From Planctomycetota bacterium (GTDB taxonomy: Bacteria > Planctomycetota > Phycisphaerae > Phycisphaerales > SM1A02), in NCBI GenBank assembly GCA_003671065.1, contig QWPU01000008.1, forward strand, positions 1 through 23,643: a DNA stretch of 23,643 bases, in the 5' to 3' direction. The notes beneath the pieces were generated by a model, which saw only the letters and a list, made by a program, of their open reading frames with translations, was not told the origin of the DNA and ran no database searches. Of this stretch, positions 16,015 through 22,733 are shown piece by piece. Within the stretch, counting starts at the first letter, position 1, and each line of letters starts with the position of its first letter. Made by a program: the position numbers and the translations under genes.

Positions 16015-16635
16015 ATGAGCGCGATCAATGCACTAACTAGCGGAACTCCCGCCGCAGCCGCGGGGACCTCGAGCCGATTCACCGAACTCTCCAGCGAAGA
16101 TTTCATCAAGATCATCTTCACAGAGTTGCAGAATCAGGATCCGTTCAAGCCCAACGACTCGGGCGCGTTGCTTGAGCAACTCAACTCGATTCGCTCCATT
16201 GAAAGCGATATCCAGCTGTCGAAGGATCTTGAGTCGATTGTGTTCCAAAACCAATTGGCAACTGCTGGCAATCTTATTGGCAAGCGCGTGGCTGGCCTCA
16301 CCGCCGACAACGAGCGCGTGGGTGGCACCGTGAAGAGCGTCGCTCGCAGCGGCGACGAGATCGCACTCGTTCTTGAGAACGGTTGGATTCTTCCGATCGA
16401 CAGCGTCGAGTTCATCGAGAGTCAACCTGTACCACCTGGCACGACGACAGGTGGTTCAACCACTGGCGGTACAACAACAGGCGGTTCGACCTCTGGCTCG
16501 ACCACGCCGCCTGCAGGTAATCCAACCAATGTTCTTTCGCACTGGGGTTCGACGACAGGCGGCACTACAGGCGGCGATATGAACGGTGACGGCATCGTCA
16601 ACGGTGAAGATCTCGCTCTGTCGCTCATGCACTGA
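16015..16635 (+). CDS. flgD: Flagellar hook-capping protein FlgD with a C-terminal EF-hand/dockerin-like tail
   Basis: FlgD caps the growing hook. Residues 20-80 are the conserved N-terminal scaffold segment (SEDFIKIIFTELQNQDPFKP, then LLEQLNSIRSIESD). Residues 85-135 form the short Tudor-like domain (GKRVAGL, GGTVKSV, GWILPIDSVEFI), as in short Firmicute-type FlgD proteins. Beyond residue 138 comes an added tail: a Thr/Gly/Ser linker built of TTGGS-like repeats, a VLSHWG segment (173-178), another TTGG linker, and a perfect 12-residue calcium-binding loop D188-M-N190-G-D192-G-I-V-N-G-E-D199, as in type I dockerins (D-x-N-x-D-G-x-V-x-x-x-D). ATG 16015 has AAGGA (16001-16005) nine bases upstream. 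The tail is not part of standard FlgD and ends the protein seven residues later. Confidence 0.93.
   Translation: MSAINALTSGTPAAAAGTSSRFTELSSEDFIKIIFTELQNQDPFKPNDSGALLEQLNSIRSIESDIQLSKDLESIVFQNQLATAGNLIGKRVAGLTADNERVGGTVKSVARSGDEIALVLENGWILPIDSVEFIESQPVPPGTTTGGSTTGGTTTGGSTSGSTTPPAGNPTNVLSHWGSTTGGTTGGDMNGDGIVNGEDLALSLMH
16438..16506 (+). repeat. Tandem Thr/Gly/Ser-coding repeat in flgD
   Basis: This stretch consists of degenerate 9- to 12-bp units coding for T-T-G-G-S or T-T-T-G-G (for example ACAACAGGCGGTTCG). A shorter run of the same type returns at 16549-16575. It encodes a flexible linker between the FlgD core and the calcium-loop tail. Such repeats can vary in copy number between strains. 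Confidence 0.7.
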
Positions 16636-16641
16636 TGAACT

Positions 16642-16657
16642 AGGCACGCCACTTGCA
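16642..16657 (+). promoter_or_regulatory. Sigma-54 (-24/-12) promoter of the TIGR02530-like gene and flgE
   Basis: AGGCACGCCACTTGCA matches TGGCACG-N4-TTGCA at all but the first base, with GG at 16643-16644 and GC at 16655-16656 in exact spacing. The start of transcription should lie near 16668, only about ten bases before the ATG at 16678, which leaves almost no leader. The site is seven bases after the flgD stop, so flgE would have its own sigma-54 transcript. Confidence 0.8.
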
Positions 16658-16677
16658 ATGTGTTCTGCGACTCCACT

Positions 16678-17169
16678 ATGACCATCGATCCTCGGCAACT
16701 TCTGCGTCGACTTGAACCTGCTGTGCGGCCTGCTGGTCGCATGGATGCTCAATCTCGCGCGTCAGTGGCTGATGGTGGCTTTCTCGAGTTGCTCTCGCTT
16801 GCTCGCGAAGGCGGCATCGAAAGTGCACGCGAGCCAGAGATGGCTGACGGTGCAGTGCTCGAACCAGCAACGCTTGCGCAAGTCGCTCGCGCGCTGGATC
16901 TGGCACAAGGTCGCGGCGCTCGTCGCGCGGTCGTAGTTGCTGAAGGCCGAACTTTTATTGCTGATGTTGCATCGCGTCGTCTTGAACGACTTGAGAGCCG
17001 CGATGATTTTGTGTTTGAAGAAGTGGACGCCGCGATCGCGATTCGCGGCGAAACAGCCACTTTCGCGCAACGACCAACTGGTCCGCGCGCGCTTCCACCC
17101 CGCGAGATCGCCGAACAAATCGAATCACTCTCACAGGGCACTGAGCGCGCGCGTCGCGTGAGTGCCTGA
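16678..17169 (+). CDS. Flagellar operon protein, TIGR02530-like
   Basis: This 163-residue soluble protein lies between flgD and flgE, the usual place of the small 'flagellar operon protein' family (TIGR02530). The segment LEPATLAQVARALDLAQGRGARRAVVVAEGRTFIADVASRRL (given here only as landmarks: LDLAQGRGAR at about 77-86 and RTFIADV at about 94-100) fits the family's A-x-x-K-G-x-x-x-x-L-V-x-x-x-x-x-(F/L)-I-V-x-V core, although the N-terminal family motif (F-S-x-H-A) is degenerate. Biochemical function of the family is not established. An in-frame GTG at 16660 would lie before the predicted transcription start, so ATG 16678 is preferred. It lacks a clear ribosome site. The stop is 23 bases before flgE. 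Confidence 0.65.
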   Translation: MTIDPRQLLRRLEPAVRPAGRMDAQSRASVADGGFLELLSLAREGGIESAREPEMADGAVLEPATLAQVARALDLAQGRGARRAVVVAEGRTFIADVASRRLERLESRDDFVFEEVDAAIAIRGETATFAQRPTGPRALPPREIAEQIESLSQGTERARRVSA

Positions 17170-17192
17170 CGAATTTCACGAGGAGCAACGCT

Positions 17193-18953
17193 ATGGCAAG
17201 TACAACCGCACTCTTCACGGGCCTTTCGGGACTCATCTCGAACTCTCGTCGTCTGGACGTCATTGGTAACAACATCTCGAATGTGAACACCACCGCGTTC
17301 AAGTCGAACCGCATGCAGTTCACGCCGACTTTCAGCCGAAACTTCTCGCTCGGCACCGCACCAGGCGGCTCATCAGGCGGCACCAACCCAGGCCAAATTG
17401 GTTTGGGTGTGACTGTTGCAGGCACGCAGCGCAACTTCAACAACGGCGCCATTGGTGCGACTGGTGTTGCGACCGATGTTGCGATTGAAGGCGATGGTTT
17501 CTTCATCGTTGATGTCGCTGGCACTCGTCACTTCACTCGTGCAGGCAACTTCGTGCGCAATCCGCAGAACGAATTGGTCTCGCAATCGGGCGCGCGCGTC
17601 ATGGGCTTTGGTGTTGATGATCAGTTCAACATCATCGAAGGTAATCTCGTGCCGCTCTCGGTTCCCGTGGGAACGCTCACACTTGCTGAGGCGAGTCGCA
17701 ATGTCATCTTCAACGGCAACCTCAACGCGTCGGGTACGGTTGGTACTACGGGTTCAGTGCATCAAGGTCGCGCATGGTTTACTGATCTTGCGCTTACGAT
17801 TCCTGCCACTGCAGCCACCGATCTCACGACGACCGATGTCTTCATGAGCGATGGAGCGGGTGGAGCGGTCATGGCCTTTGATTCTGCAACGAATCCAAAG
17901 ACGATCACCGTGTCGGGTGTCGAGAAGGGTGGCAAGGATCTTGGCACCAAGAGTTTCGTGTTCAGCGCGACGGCCGTTGCGGGTACCGATGGATTCGGTA
18001 CGACACTCGGTGACTACGCCGCCTTCCTCGAAGATGTGCTCGGTCTCGACAATTCAGCGGTTGGAACTGCTTCAAATCTCGGTGGAAACGCCACGATCAA
18101 CGCAGGTGGTCAGCTCGTCATCACGGGCAACGAGGGCACCGTTCAAGAACTCGGCCTTGAAACCGCTGACTTCGTTGTGACTGGTCCTGGCGGAGGCAGC
18201 GGTCAACCGCTCGTCCTGAGCAAGACTGGTTCGGCCAACGGCGAAAGCGTGCGCACGAGTTTCGTGGTGTATGACTCGCTCGGAACGCCGCTCACCATCG
18301 ATCTCACTTTCACGCTGCAACAAACTTCACCTTCAGGCGGCACCACTTGGCAACTTGTCGCTGAGTCGAATGACAACGATTCCGCACAGCGCCTCATTGG
18401 TCTTGGCGAAGTGAGCTTTGATGCGAGTGGTCGATTCCAGTCCGCATCGAATCAGAGTTTCTCCATCGTGCGCACCAATGGTGCAGTGAGCCCACTCACT
18501 GTGAATATGGATTTCAACTCGGGCACTGATGCAGTGTCGAGCTTGACGGACAGCGCTTCTAATCTCGCGGCGGTGTTTCAAGACGGTTCGTCAATTGGCA
18601 CGCTGTCGAACTTCTCGATTGGCGAAGACGGTCGCATCTCGGGTTCGTTCACCAACGGGCTCACGCGTGCGATTGGTCAGGTTGCGCTTGCGAAGTTCTC
18701 GAATCCTGAAGGCCTGGTGGATGCGGGTGACAACCTCTTCCGCACAGGACCAAACTCGGGGACGCCGCTGGTTGCGAAGCCACGCGACTTCGGCACGGGT
18801 CGACTTGTCGGTGGCGCGCTCGAACTTTCGAATGTCGATCTCTCGCAAGAGTTCATCAACATGATTCTGGCAAGCACGGGTTACTCGGCGGCAAGCCGTG
18901 TGATTACGACGACGGATGAACTGATCAATCAGTTGCTCGCGCTCGGTCGTTAA
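17193..18953 (+). CDS. flgE: Flagellar hook protein FlgE
   Basis: FlgE builds the hook. The protein has 586 residues, longer than the roughly 400 of enteric FlgE but common in other phyla, where extra outer domains are inserted. The N-terminus has the hook/rod motif RRLDVIGNNISNVNTTAFKS (about residues 19-38), followed by G-L-G-V and EGDGFFIV/GTRHFTRAGNF, all typical of FlgE. The C-terminus has LELSNVDLSQEFINMILAST and the closing coiled coil ITTTDELINQLLALGR. Residues 190-460 are Gly/Thr/Ser-rich and probably surface-exposed. GAGGAG a few bases before ATG 17193 is a good ribosome site. A strong terminator follows 28 bases after the stop. Confidence 0.96.
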   Translation: MASTTALFTGLSGLISNSRRLDVIGNNISNVNTTAFKSNRMQFTPTFSRNFSLGTAPGGSSGGTNPGQIGLGVTVAGTQRNFNNGAIGATGVATDVAIEGDGFFIVDVAGTRHFTRAGNFVRNPQNELVSQSGARVMGFGVDDQFNIIEGNLVPLSVPVGTLTLAEASRNVIFNGNLNASGTVGTTGSVHQGRAWFTDLALTIPATAATDLTTTDVFMSDGAGGAVMAFDSATNPKTITVSGVEKGGKDLGTKSFVFSATAVAGTDGFGTTLGDYAAFLEDVLGLDNSAVGTASNLGGNATINAGGQLVITGNEGTVQELGLETADFVVTGPGGGSGQPLVLSKTGSANGESVRTSFVVYDSLGTPLTIDLTFTLQQTSPSGGTTWQLVAESNDNDSAQRLIGLGEVSFDASGRFQSASNQSFSIVRTNGAVSPLTVNMDFNSGTDAVSSLTDSASNLAAVFQDGSSIGTLSNFSIGEDGRISGSFTNGLTRAIGQVALAKFSNPEGLVDAGDNLFRTGPNSGTPLVAKPRDFGTGRLVGGALELSNVDLSQEFINMILASTGYSAASRVITTTDELINQLLALGR

Positions 18954-18980
18954 ACCTTTCGTGCACATCAACCTCATTCG

Positions 18981-19019
18981 CAACGCGCGCCTGATTCCCT
19001 GGCGCGCGTTGTGCTTTTT
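18981..19019 (+). terminator. Intrinsic terminator after flgE
   Basis: A perfect 11-bp stem, CAACGCGCGCC (18981-18991) with GGCGCGCGTTG (19001-19011), has a 9-base loop and is followed by TGCTTTTTG. It ends the flagellar transcript before the convergent gene. On the other strand there is no T run after the stem, so it should act mainly in the flgE direction. Confidence 0.88.
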
Positions 19020-19041
19020 GAAGCGGTGGGGAATCAGGCGC
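18987..19041. repeat. 13-bp inverted repeat that competes with the terminator stem
   Basis: GCGCCTGATTCCC (18987-18999) and GGGAATCAGGCGC (19029-19041) are perfect reverse complements. The left arm overlaps the 5' stem and loop of the flgE terminator; the right arm ends exactly at the stop codon of the convergent gene (19042-19044). The two structures cannot form at once. Confidence 0.7.
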
Positions 19042-20316
19042 TTAGCTGCGACGCGGATTGCGTCCACTACTGCGACCTTCGTCGTTGCCGTGCTGTGGCG
19101 CGTCACCGCGAAACTTCGGTTGCGCCGTTGCGTGCACAGCCATACGTGCGGCAGTGCCAGAGTCGGTTGCTTCAAGCGCGTCGTACTTCGTGAAGATCAT
19201 GCGACCCGCTTGCGTGGTGAGCGTGTTCGTCACGATGGTGGTGAGCAGTTCACCAACATGCGCCGCACCGTTTTCGATGACCACCATCGTGCCATCGGCG
19301 AGATAGCCGACGCCTTGCGTTGGGTTCTCGCCCGCGCGCACAACTTCGACTTCGAGTCGGTCGCCTGCAAGCGCTTGTGCGCGCAATGCGCCGGAGAGCG
19401 TGTTCAAATTAATGGCAGTTACGCCCGCGATTTCCGCTACTTTCGCCAGCGCGCTGTCCGTCGTGACCAAGCGAAATCCATTGCGTCGCGCGATTTCAAC
19501 CAGCGCGCGATCAACATTGCCTTGCTCAATCGGACGCTCTTCAATCGTGATATCGACGCGCGGACTCGACTGCATCTTCGCAATCATGTCAAGCCCGCGG
19601 CGACCGCGCGCTCGCTTGAGTTTGTCGCTTGAGTCAGCGAGGCGTTGCATTTCATTTACCACACCTTGCGCAATAATGAACGGCGCATCAAGCGCGCCCG
19701 AGTTGCAGACATCGATGATGCGACCGTCAATGATGGCGCTGGTGTCGAGCAACATCGGACGCACGCCGCGATTTTCGCGGGAAAACTCAACATAGGGAAT
19801 GACGAGCCGAAAGTCATCCTTCGTTGTCATCACCACGCTCACCGCGATATAGCAGAGCACGCAGCCGATCGAAATCTTCGCGAGGTTCACATAGAGTTCA
19901 GCGTTCGTGCCCTTCAACTCCCACGCCGCGACGATCGAGTCAAGCAATGTTCCGAGCGCAAACGCGCCGACGAGACCGAGGCAGAGTCCGAGATAGATGC
20001 CGAAGATTGACGCGAGGCGTTTGTTCGGCGTCATCCCATCGATGACGACCACGATGAGACCAATCGCGCCCGTGGCCAGCGTGAGTCCGAGCACGAGCGG
20101 GAACGGATACGGCTCAGGATTCGCAGCATCCTGCTTGCTCGCCACGACAAGCGCGGGGGTGACGAGCACGAGCGACATCAGCATCAATCGCGCCGCAAGC
20201 AAGACGAGGCGCACGCCTGACGCGCTTTTGACCGCCGCCGCAGCGCGACTCGCCCCCGCGTGCGTGGCGTCGTTCGAGAGTAACGGTTGCTCCAAACTCT
20301 GAGTCGCTTCGTCCAT
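19042..20316 (-). CDS. Membrane-anchored PIN-TRAM domain protein (YacL-like)
   Basis: This 424-residue protein is read from ATG at 20316 (an in-frame TTG nine codons upstream is unlikely). The N-terminal third has four hydrophobic helices. A PIN nuclease-like domain follows, with acidic residues in LLDTSAIIDGRIIDV, a glutamate in VVNEMQRLAD and aspartates in NVDRALVEIARRNGFRLVTTDSAL. Then comes a TRAM domain (GDRLEVEVVRAGENPTQGVG, then GTMVVIENG), a fold that binds RNA. This layout is that of the YacL/PIN-TRAM family, membrane-tethered putative RNases of unclear substrate. The last 45 residues are polar. The gene faces flgE tail to tail and is divergent from the SRP RNA gene. Its ribosome site is weak. 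Confidence 0.88.
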   Translation of the reverse strand: MDEATQSLEQPLLSNDATHAGASRAAAAVKSASGVRLVLLAARLMLMSLVLVTPALVVASKQDAANPEPYPFPLVLGLTLATGAIGLIVVVIDGMTPNKRLASIFGIYLGLCLGLVGAFALGTLLDSIVAAWELKGTNAELYVNLAKISIGCVLCYIAVSVVMTTKDDFRLVIPYVEFSRENRGVRPMLLDTSAIIDGRIIDVCNSGALDAPFIIAQGVVNEMQRLADSSDKLKRARGRRGLDMIAKMQSSPRVDITIEERPIEQGNVDRALVEIARRNGFRLVTTDSALAKVAEIAGVTAINLNTLSGALRAQALAGDRLEVEVVRAGENPTQGVGYLADGTMVVIENGAAHVGELLTTIVTNTLTTQAGRMIFTKYDALEATDSGTAARMAVHATAQPKFRGDAPQHGNDEGRSSGRNPRRS

Positions 20317-20332
20317 GGGGACAGATTCTACG

Positions 20333-20361
20333 GGCACAGGCAACGAGATTCGCGCTAGTAT
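20333..20361 (+). promoter_or_regulatory. Likely sigma-70 type promoter of the SRP RNA
   Basis: TAGTAT (20356-20361) is a fair -10 box (4 of 6), with GGCACA (20333-20338) 17 bases upstream as a weak -35. The predicted start lies seven to eight bases further on, at about 20368-20369. That is exactly where the long SRP RNA stem begins, which supports the call. Confidence 0.5.
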
Positions 20362-20368
20362 CTCCGCC

Positions 20369-20496
20369 TTGGAGCCGTCGAAGACGGTCGGGCCCGGCGG
20401 GCGGGTCGGCCATGAATCTGGTCAGGGCTTGATCGCAGCAGCCATAAGTGTTTCGATCCGAGCCGTCGGTCGCCTGACCGTCTTCGTCAGCTCCAA
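20369..20496 (+). ncRNA. ffs: Small signal recognition particle RNA (4.5S/scRNA type)
   Basis: A 25-base-pair terminal stem joins 20369-20393 (TTGGAGC...CGAAGACGGTC...GGC) to 20472-20496 (GCC...GACCGTCTTCG...GCTCCAA), with two mismatches and one G-U pair. Inside lies the SRP domain IV signature GGTCAGG (20420-20426) and AGCAGCC (20437-20443), followed by ATAAGTG, as in bacterial SRP RNAs that bind Ffh. The length of about 128 bases suits the Alu-less type. The tip between the two motifs is GC-TTGATC-GC, not the usual GGAA tetraloop. The gene lies just upstream of dnaX, a frequent arrangement. Ends are set by the stem and are approximate. Confidence 0.88.
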
Positions 20497-20543
20497 AATG
20501 CGTGTGTGTCATGTGTGCTCATGAGTTTCTAAGGCGAGTTTCG

Positions 20544-22328
20544 ATGGCGAAGAAGGCTGCAGCAACCTCTACCGCCGTCCCGCCAAGTACCGCGCCAAGT
20601 GCCGCGATGGCAACCGCGAAGCCTTACACCGTCCTTGCACGCCGTTACCGATCTCGCGATTTCGGTGAGGTCATCGGCCAAGATCCGATCTCCCGCACGC
20701 TTCAAAATGCCATCGCCACCAATCGAACGGCGCATGCCTATCTCTTCTGTGGCACGCGCGGCGTAGGCAAGACTTCGATGGCGCGCATCTTCGCTCGCGC
20801 GCTCAATCGCGACGAAGCGCTGACCGAAGGCGATGCCATTGGCGATGCGATTCTCCGTGGCGAAGATCTCGATGTGATTGAAATCGACGGCGCTTCCAAC
20901 CGAGGCATCGACGACGCACGCGATCTCATCGCTGGTGCAGGACTCGCGCCAACGCGTGGAAAGTTTCGCATCTACATCATCGACGAAGTCCACATGCTCA
21001 CGACGCCCGCGTTCAACGCGTTGCTCAAGACCATGGAAGAGCCGCCGTCGCATGTGAAGTTCATTCTCTGCACCACTGAACCGCACAAGGTGCCGCAGAC
21101 GATTCAATCGCGCTGCCAACGATTTGATTTCCGCAACATTCCGACGAAGCAGATCGCGCTGCATCTTGGTGCTGTTGCGAAAGGCGAAGGCATTGTTGTC
21201 ACGGAAGAAGTGCTGCTCGCGGTGGGGCGGCTGGCGAATGGTTCGATGCGCGATGGGCTTTCGCTGCTCGATCGTTTGCTCGCAGCGACCACGGGCACGA
21301 TTGATTCCGAAGTGCTTGAGCAAGTGTTCGGCCTTCCTGATGACGAGATTCTCCTGTCGATTGTTGAAGCGTGCGTGTGCGAGCGACCTGCTGATGCCTT
21401 GCTTTCTGGCTCGCGTTTGCTTGAACGCGGCAGCGGTGTAGAGCAAGCGTTGGAACTTCTTGCGGAACGCTTCCGATGGATTCTTGTGGCGAGCGCTGCA
21501 GGGATCGACAGCGAATTGCTTGAAGTTGCTGCGTCGATGCGCGAGCGAGTGGCGCGAATTGCAAGTCAAAGCGATACGGCTTTCTGCGCGCATGCGATTG
21601 CACTGTGCGATGCAACGGCGCGCAATGCGCGTGGATCAAGCGCACCTCGCGCGCTCTACGACGCGTGCCTTGCACGGCTTGCGCTCGCACAACGATTTGC
21701 ATCGGGCGCGGCGTTACTTGCGGCAGGAGCATCGTCGTCGAGTTCAGGACTTGGCGGAGGAACTGGCGGAGGAACTGGCCTAAAAAAAGCTAGCGCCCCG
21801 GTAGCGCTGCCCGCCACCGCGGTGCTGCGCGTGCCGGGTGCTGTTGCAAGTGAGGTCATGGCGCCGCCACTCGCGCTACCTCCTGTGGTCGCTGTGCCGA
21901 GCGCGACGACGCTCGCTGAACTTCTTGCGCGCCTTGAAGTGATCGCAGCCAAGAGCGCGAAGGATCACTCGCTGATGGAGGGCATCGACATTCTCGAGTT
22001 CACCGGCGAGACCGCGCGTGTTGGCGTTCGTATCGATGAAGGCGGTGGTCGCTATCTCGTCACCAATCCTGATCCGATTCGCACGCTGCTCTCACGCGCT
22101 GCTGGTCGACCGCTGCGTGTGACAATTGAGACGACGCAGACACAGAGCGCTGCCATCGCGCCTCAAGCCGCCAACGCGAGTGACCCTGCGCTGCGCAACG
22201 AACCACTCATTCGCAAGGCGCTTGAACTCTTCAACGCGTCGATCGTCGCCGTCAGTGCACGAGCGGCGCGTGACGACAACGAGTCAGCCATTTCGAGCGA
22301 AACTGATGACACTGAATCAAATACATAA
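20544..22328 (+). CDS. dnaX: DNA polymerase III subunits tau and gamma, DnaX
   Basis: DnaX is the clamp-loader ATPase. Tau has 594 residues from ATG 20544 (AAGGCGAG just upstream); an in-frame GTG at 20502 directly after the SRP RNA is less likely. The AAA+ domain has Walker A GTRGVGKT (70-77), Walker B IIDEVH (145-150), the ASNRGIDDARDL segment and the arginine-finger region QSRCQRFDF. The four cysteines of the zinc module normally found between Walker A and the EIDGASNRG motif are absent: residues 84-110 contain no cysteine. The C-terminal half (after about 400) is Gly/Ser/Ala-rich linker and a tau-specific tail. An internal frameshift signal near codon 415 should also give gamma. ybaB and recR follow, the classic dnaX-ybaB-recR order. 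Confidence 0.96.
   Translation: MAKKAAATSTAVPPSTAPSAAMATAKPYTVLARRYRSRDFGEVIGQDPISRTLQNAIATNRTAHAYLFCGTRGVGKTSMARIFARALNRDEALTEGDAIGDAILRGEDLDVIEIDGASNRGIDDARDLIAGAGLAPTRGKFRIYIIDEVHMLTTPAFNALLKTMEEPPSHVKFILCTTEPHKVPQTIQSRCQRFDFRNIPTKQIALHLGAVAKGEGIVVTEEVLLAVGRLANGSMRDGLSLLDRLLAATTGTIDSEVLEQVFGLPDDEILLSIVEACVCERPADALLSGSRLLERGSGVEQALELLAERFRWILVASAAGIDSELLEVAASMRERVARIASQSDTAFCAHAIALCDATARNARGSSAPRALYDACLARLALAQRFASGAALLAAGASSSSSGLGGGTGGGTGLKKASAPVALPATAVLRVPGAVASEVMAPPLALPPVVAVPSATTLAELLARLEVIAAKSAKDHSLMEGIDILEFTGETARVGVRIDEGGGRYLVTNPDPIRTLLSRAAGRPLRVTIETTQTQSAAIAPQAANASDPALRNEPLIRKALELFNASIVAVSARAARDDNESAISSETDDTESNT
21753..21838 (+). promoter_or_regulatory. Programmed -1 frameshift module in dnaX (gamma subunit)
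   Basis: The A7 run at 21782-21788 is read CTA-AAA-AAA-GCT in frame, so it forms the slippery heptamer A-AAA-AAA. Shifting back by one base gives AGC then TAG (21791-21793), a product of 416 residues. A GGAGG (21768-21772) lies nine bases upstream, as the stimulatory internal Shine-Dalgarno site does in E. coli dnaX. It is part of a perfect 12-bp tandem repeat GGCGGAGGAACT (21753-21776). Downstream, AGCGC/GCGCT (21792-21808) or CCCGG...GCGC paired with GCGC...CCGGG (to 21838) can form stems. Transcriptional slippage on the A run is an alternative mechanism with the same outcome. Confidence 0.75.
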
Positions 22329-22352
22329 CGCGACATTCGCGAGGAGCCGACT

Positions 22353-22724
22353 GTGTTCGACAAGTTGAAAGCCGCCACCCAGATGGCAGGGATGCTGAAG
22401 GATCTTCCGAAGCTTCAAGCGAAGGTTGAGGAAGTTCGTGCACGACTCGCGCACACCAAAGTCGAGGGCTCGTCAGGCGGCGGCGCCGTGAAAGCCGTGG
22501 CATTTTGCGACATGCGCATCGACAGCGTGATGCTCGATCCATCGGTGTTTCGTGGGCTTTCCAGTGGAAGTGATGCCGACCGTGCGTACGCGAATCGTCT
22601 TGTCGCTGATGCTGTGAACGATGCGCTCACTCGCGCGCGTGCGCTCATGGCCGATGAAGTTGGGCGCGCCGCCAGCGACAGCGGCATCAATCTTCCTGCA
22701 GGCCTCATCGACAAATTTACCTGA
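22353..22724 (+). CDS. ybaB: Nucleoid-associated protein, YbaB/EbfC family
   Basis: This 123-residue protein starts at GTG 22353, with GAGGAG (22341-22346) six bases upstream. The N-terminal helix (MAGMLKDLPKLQAKVEEVRARLA) is followed by the short strand region EGSSGGGAVKAVAFCDMRIDSVMLDP, matching the YbaB pattern in which G-x-G-x-V-x-V-x-x-x-G precedes a second helix. The C-terminus includes LVADAVNDALTRARALMADEVG. YbaB proteins are small dimers that bind DNA without strong sequence preference. The gene sits 24 bases after dnaX and nine bases before recR and is probably co-transcribed with both. Confidence 0.93.
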   Translation: MFDKLKAATQMAGMLKDLPKLQAKVEEVRARLAHTKVEGSSGGGAVKAVAFCDMRIDSVMLDPSVFRGLSSGSDADRAYANRLVADAVNDALTRARALMADEVGRAASDSGINLPAGLIDKFT

Positions 22725-22733
22725 GCACAACCC

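Noticed and set aside
20502..20543. GTG start for dnaX with a C-x-x-C containing N-terminal extension
   Set aside because: It begins almost at the end of the SRP RNA and lacks a ribosome site; ATG 20544 has one, and the conserved DnaX sequence starts well after it.
20529..21593. 354-codon open frame on the - strand across dnaX
   Set aside because: Arg/His-rich translation without motifs, fully covered by the well-supported dnaX gene.
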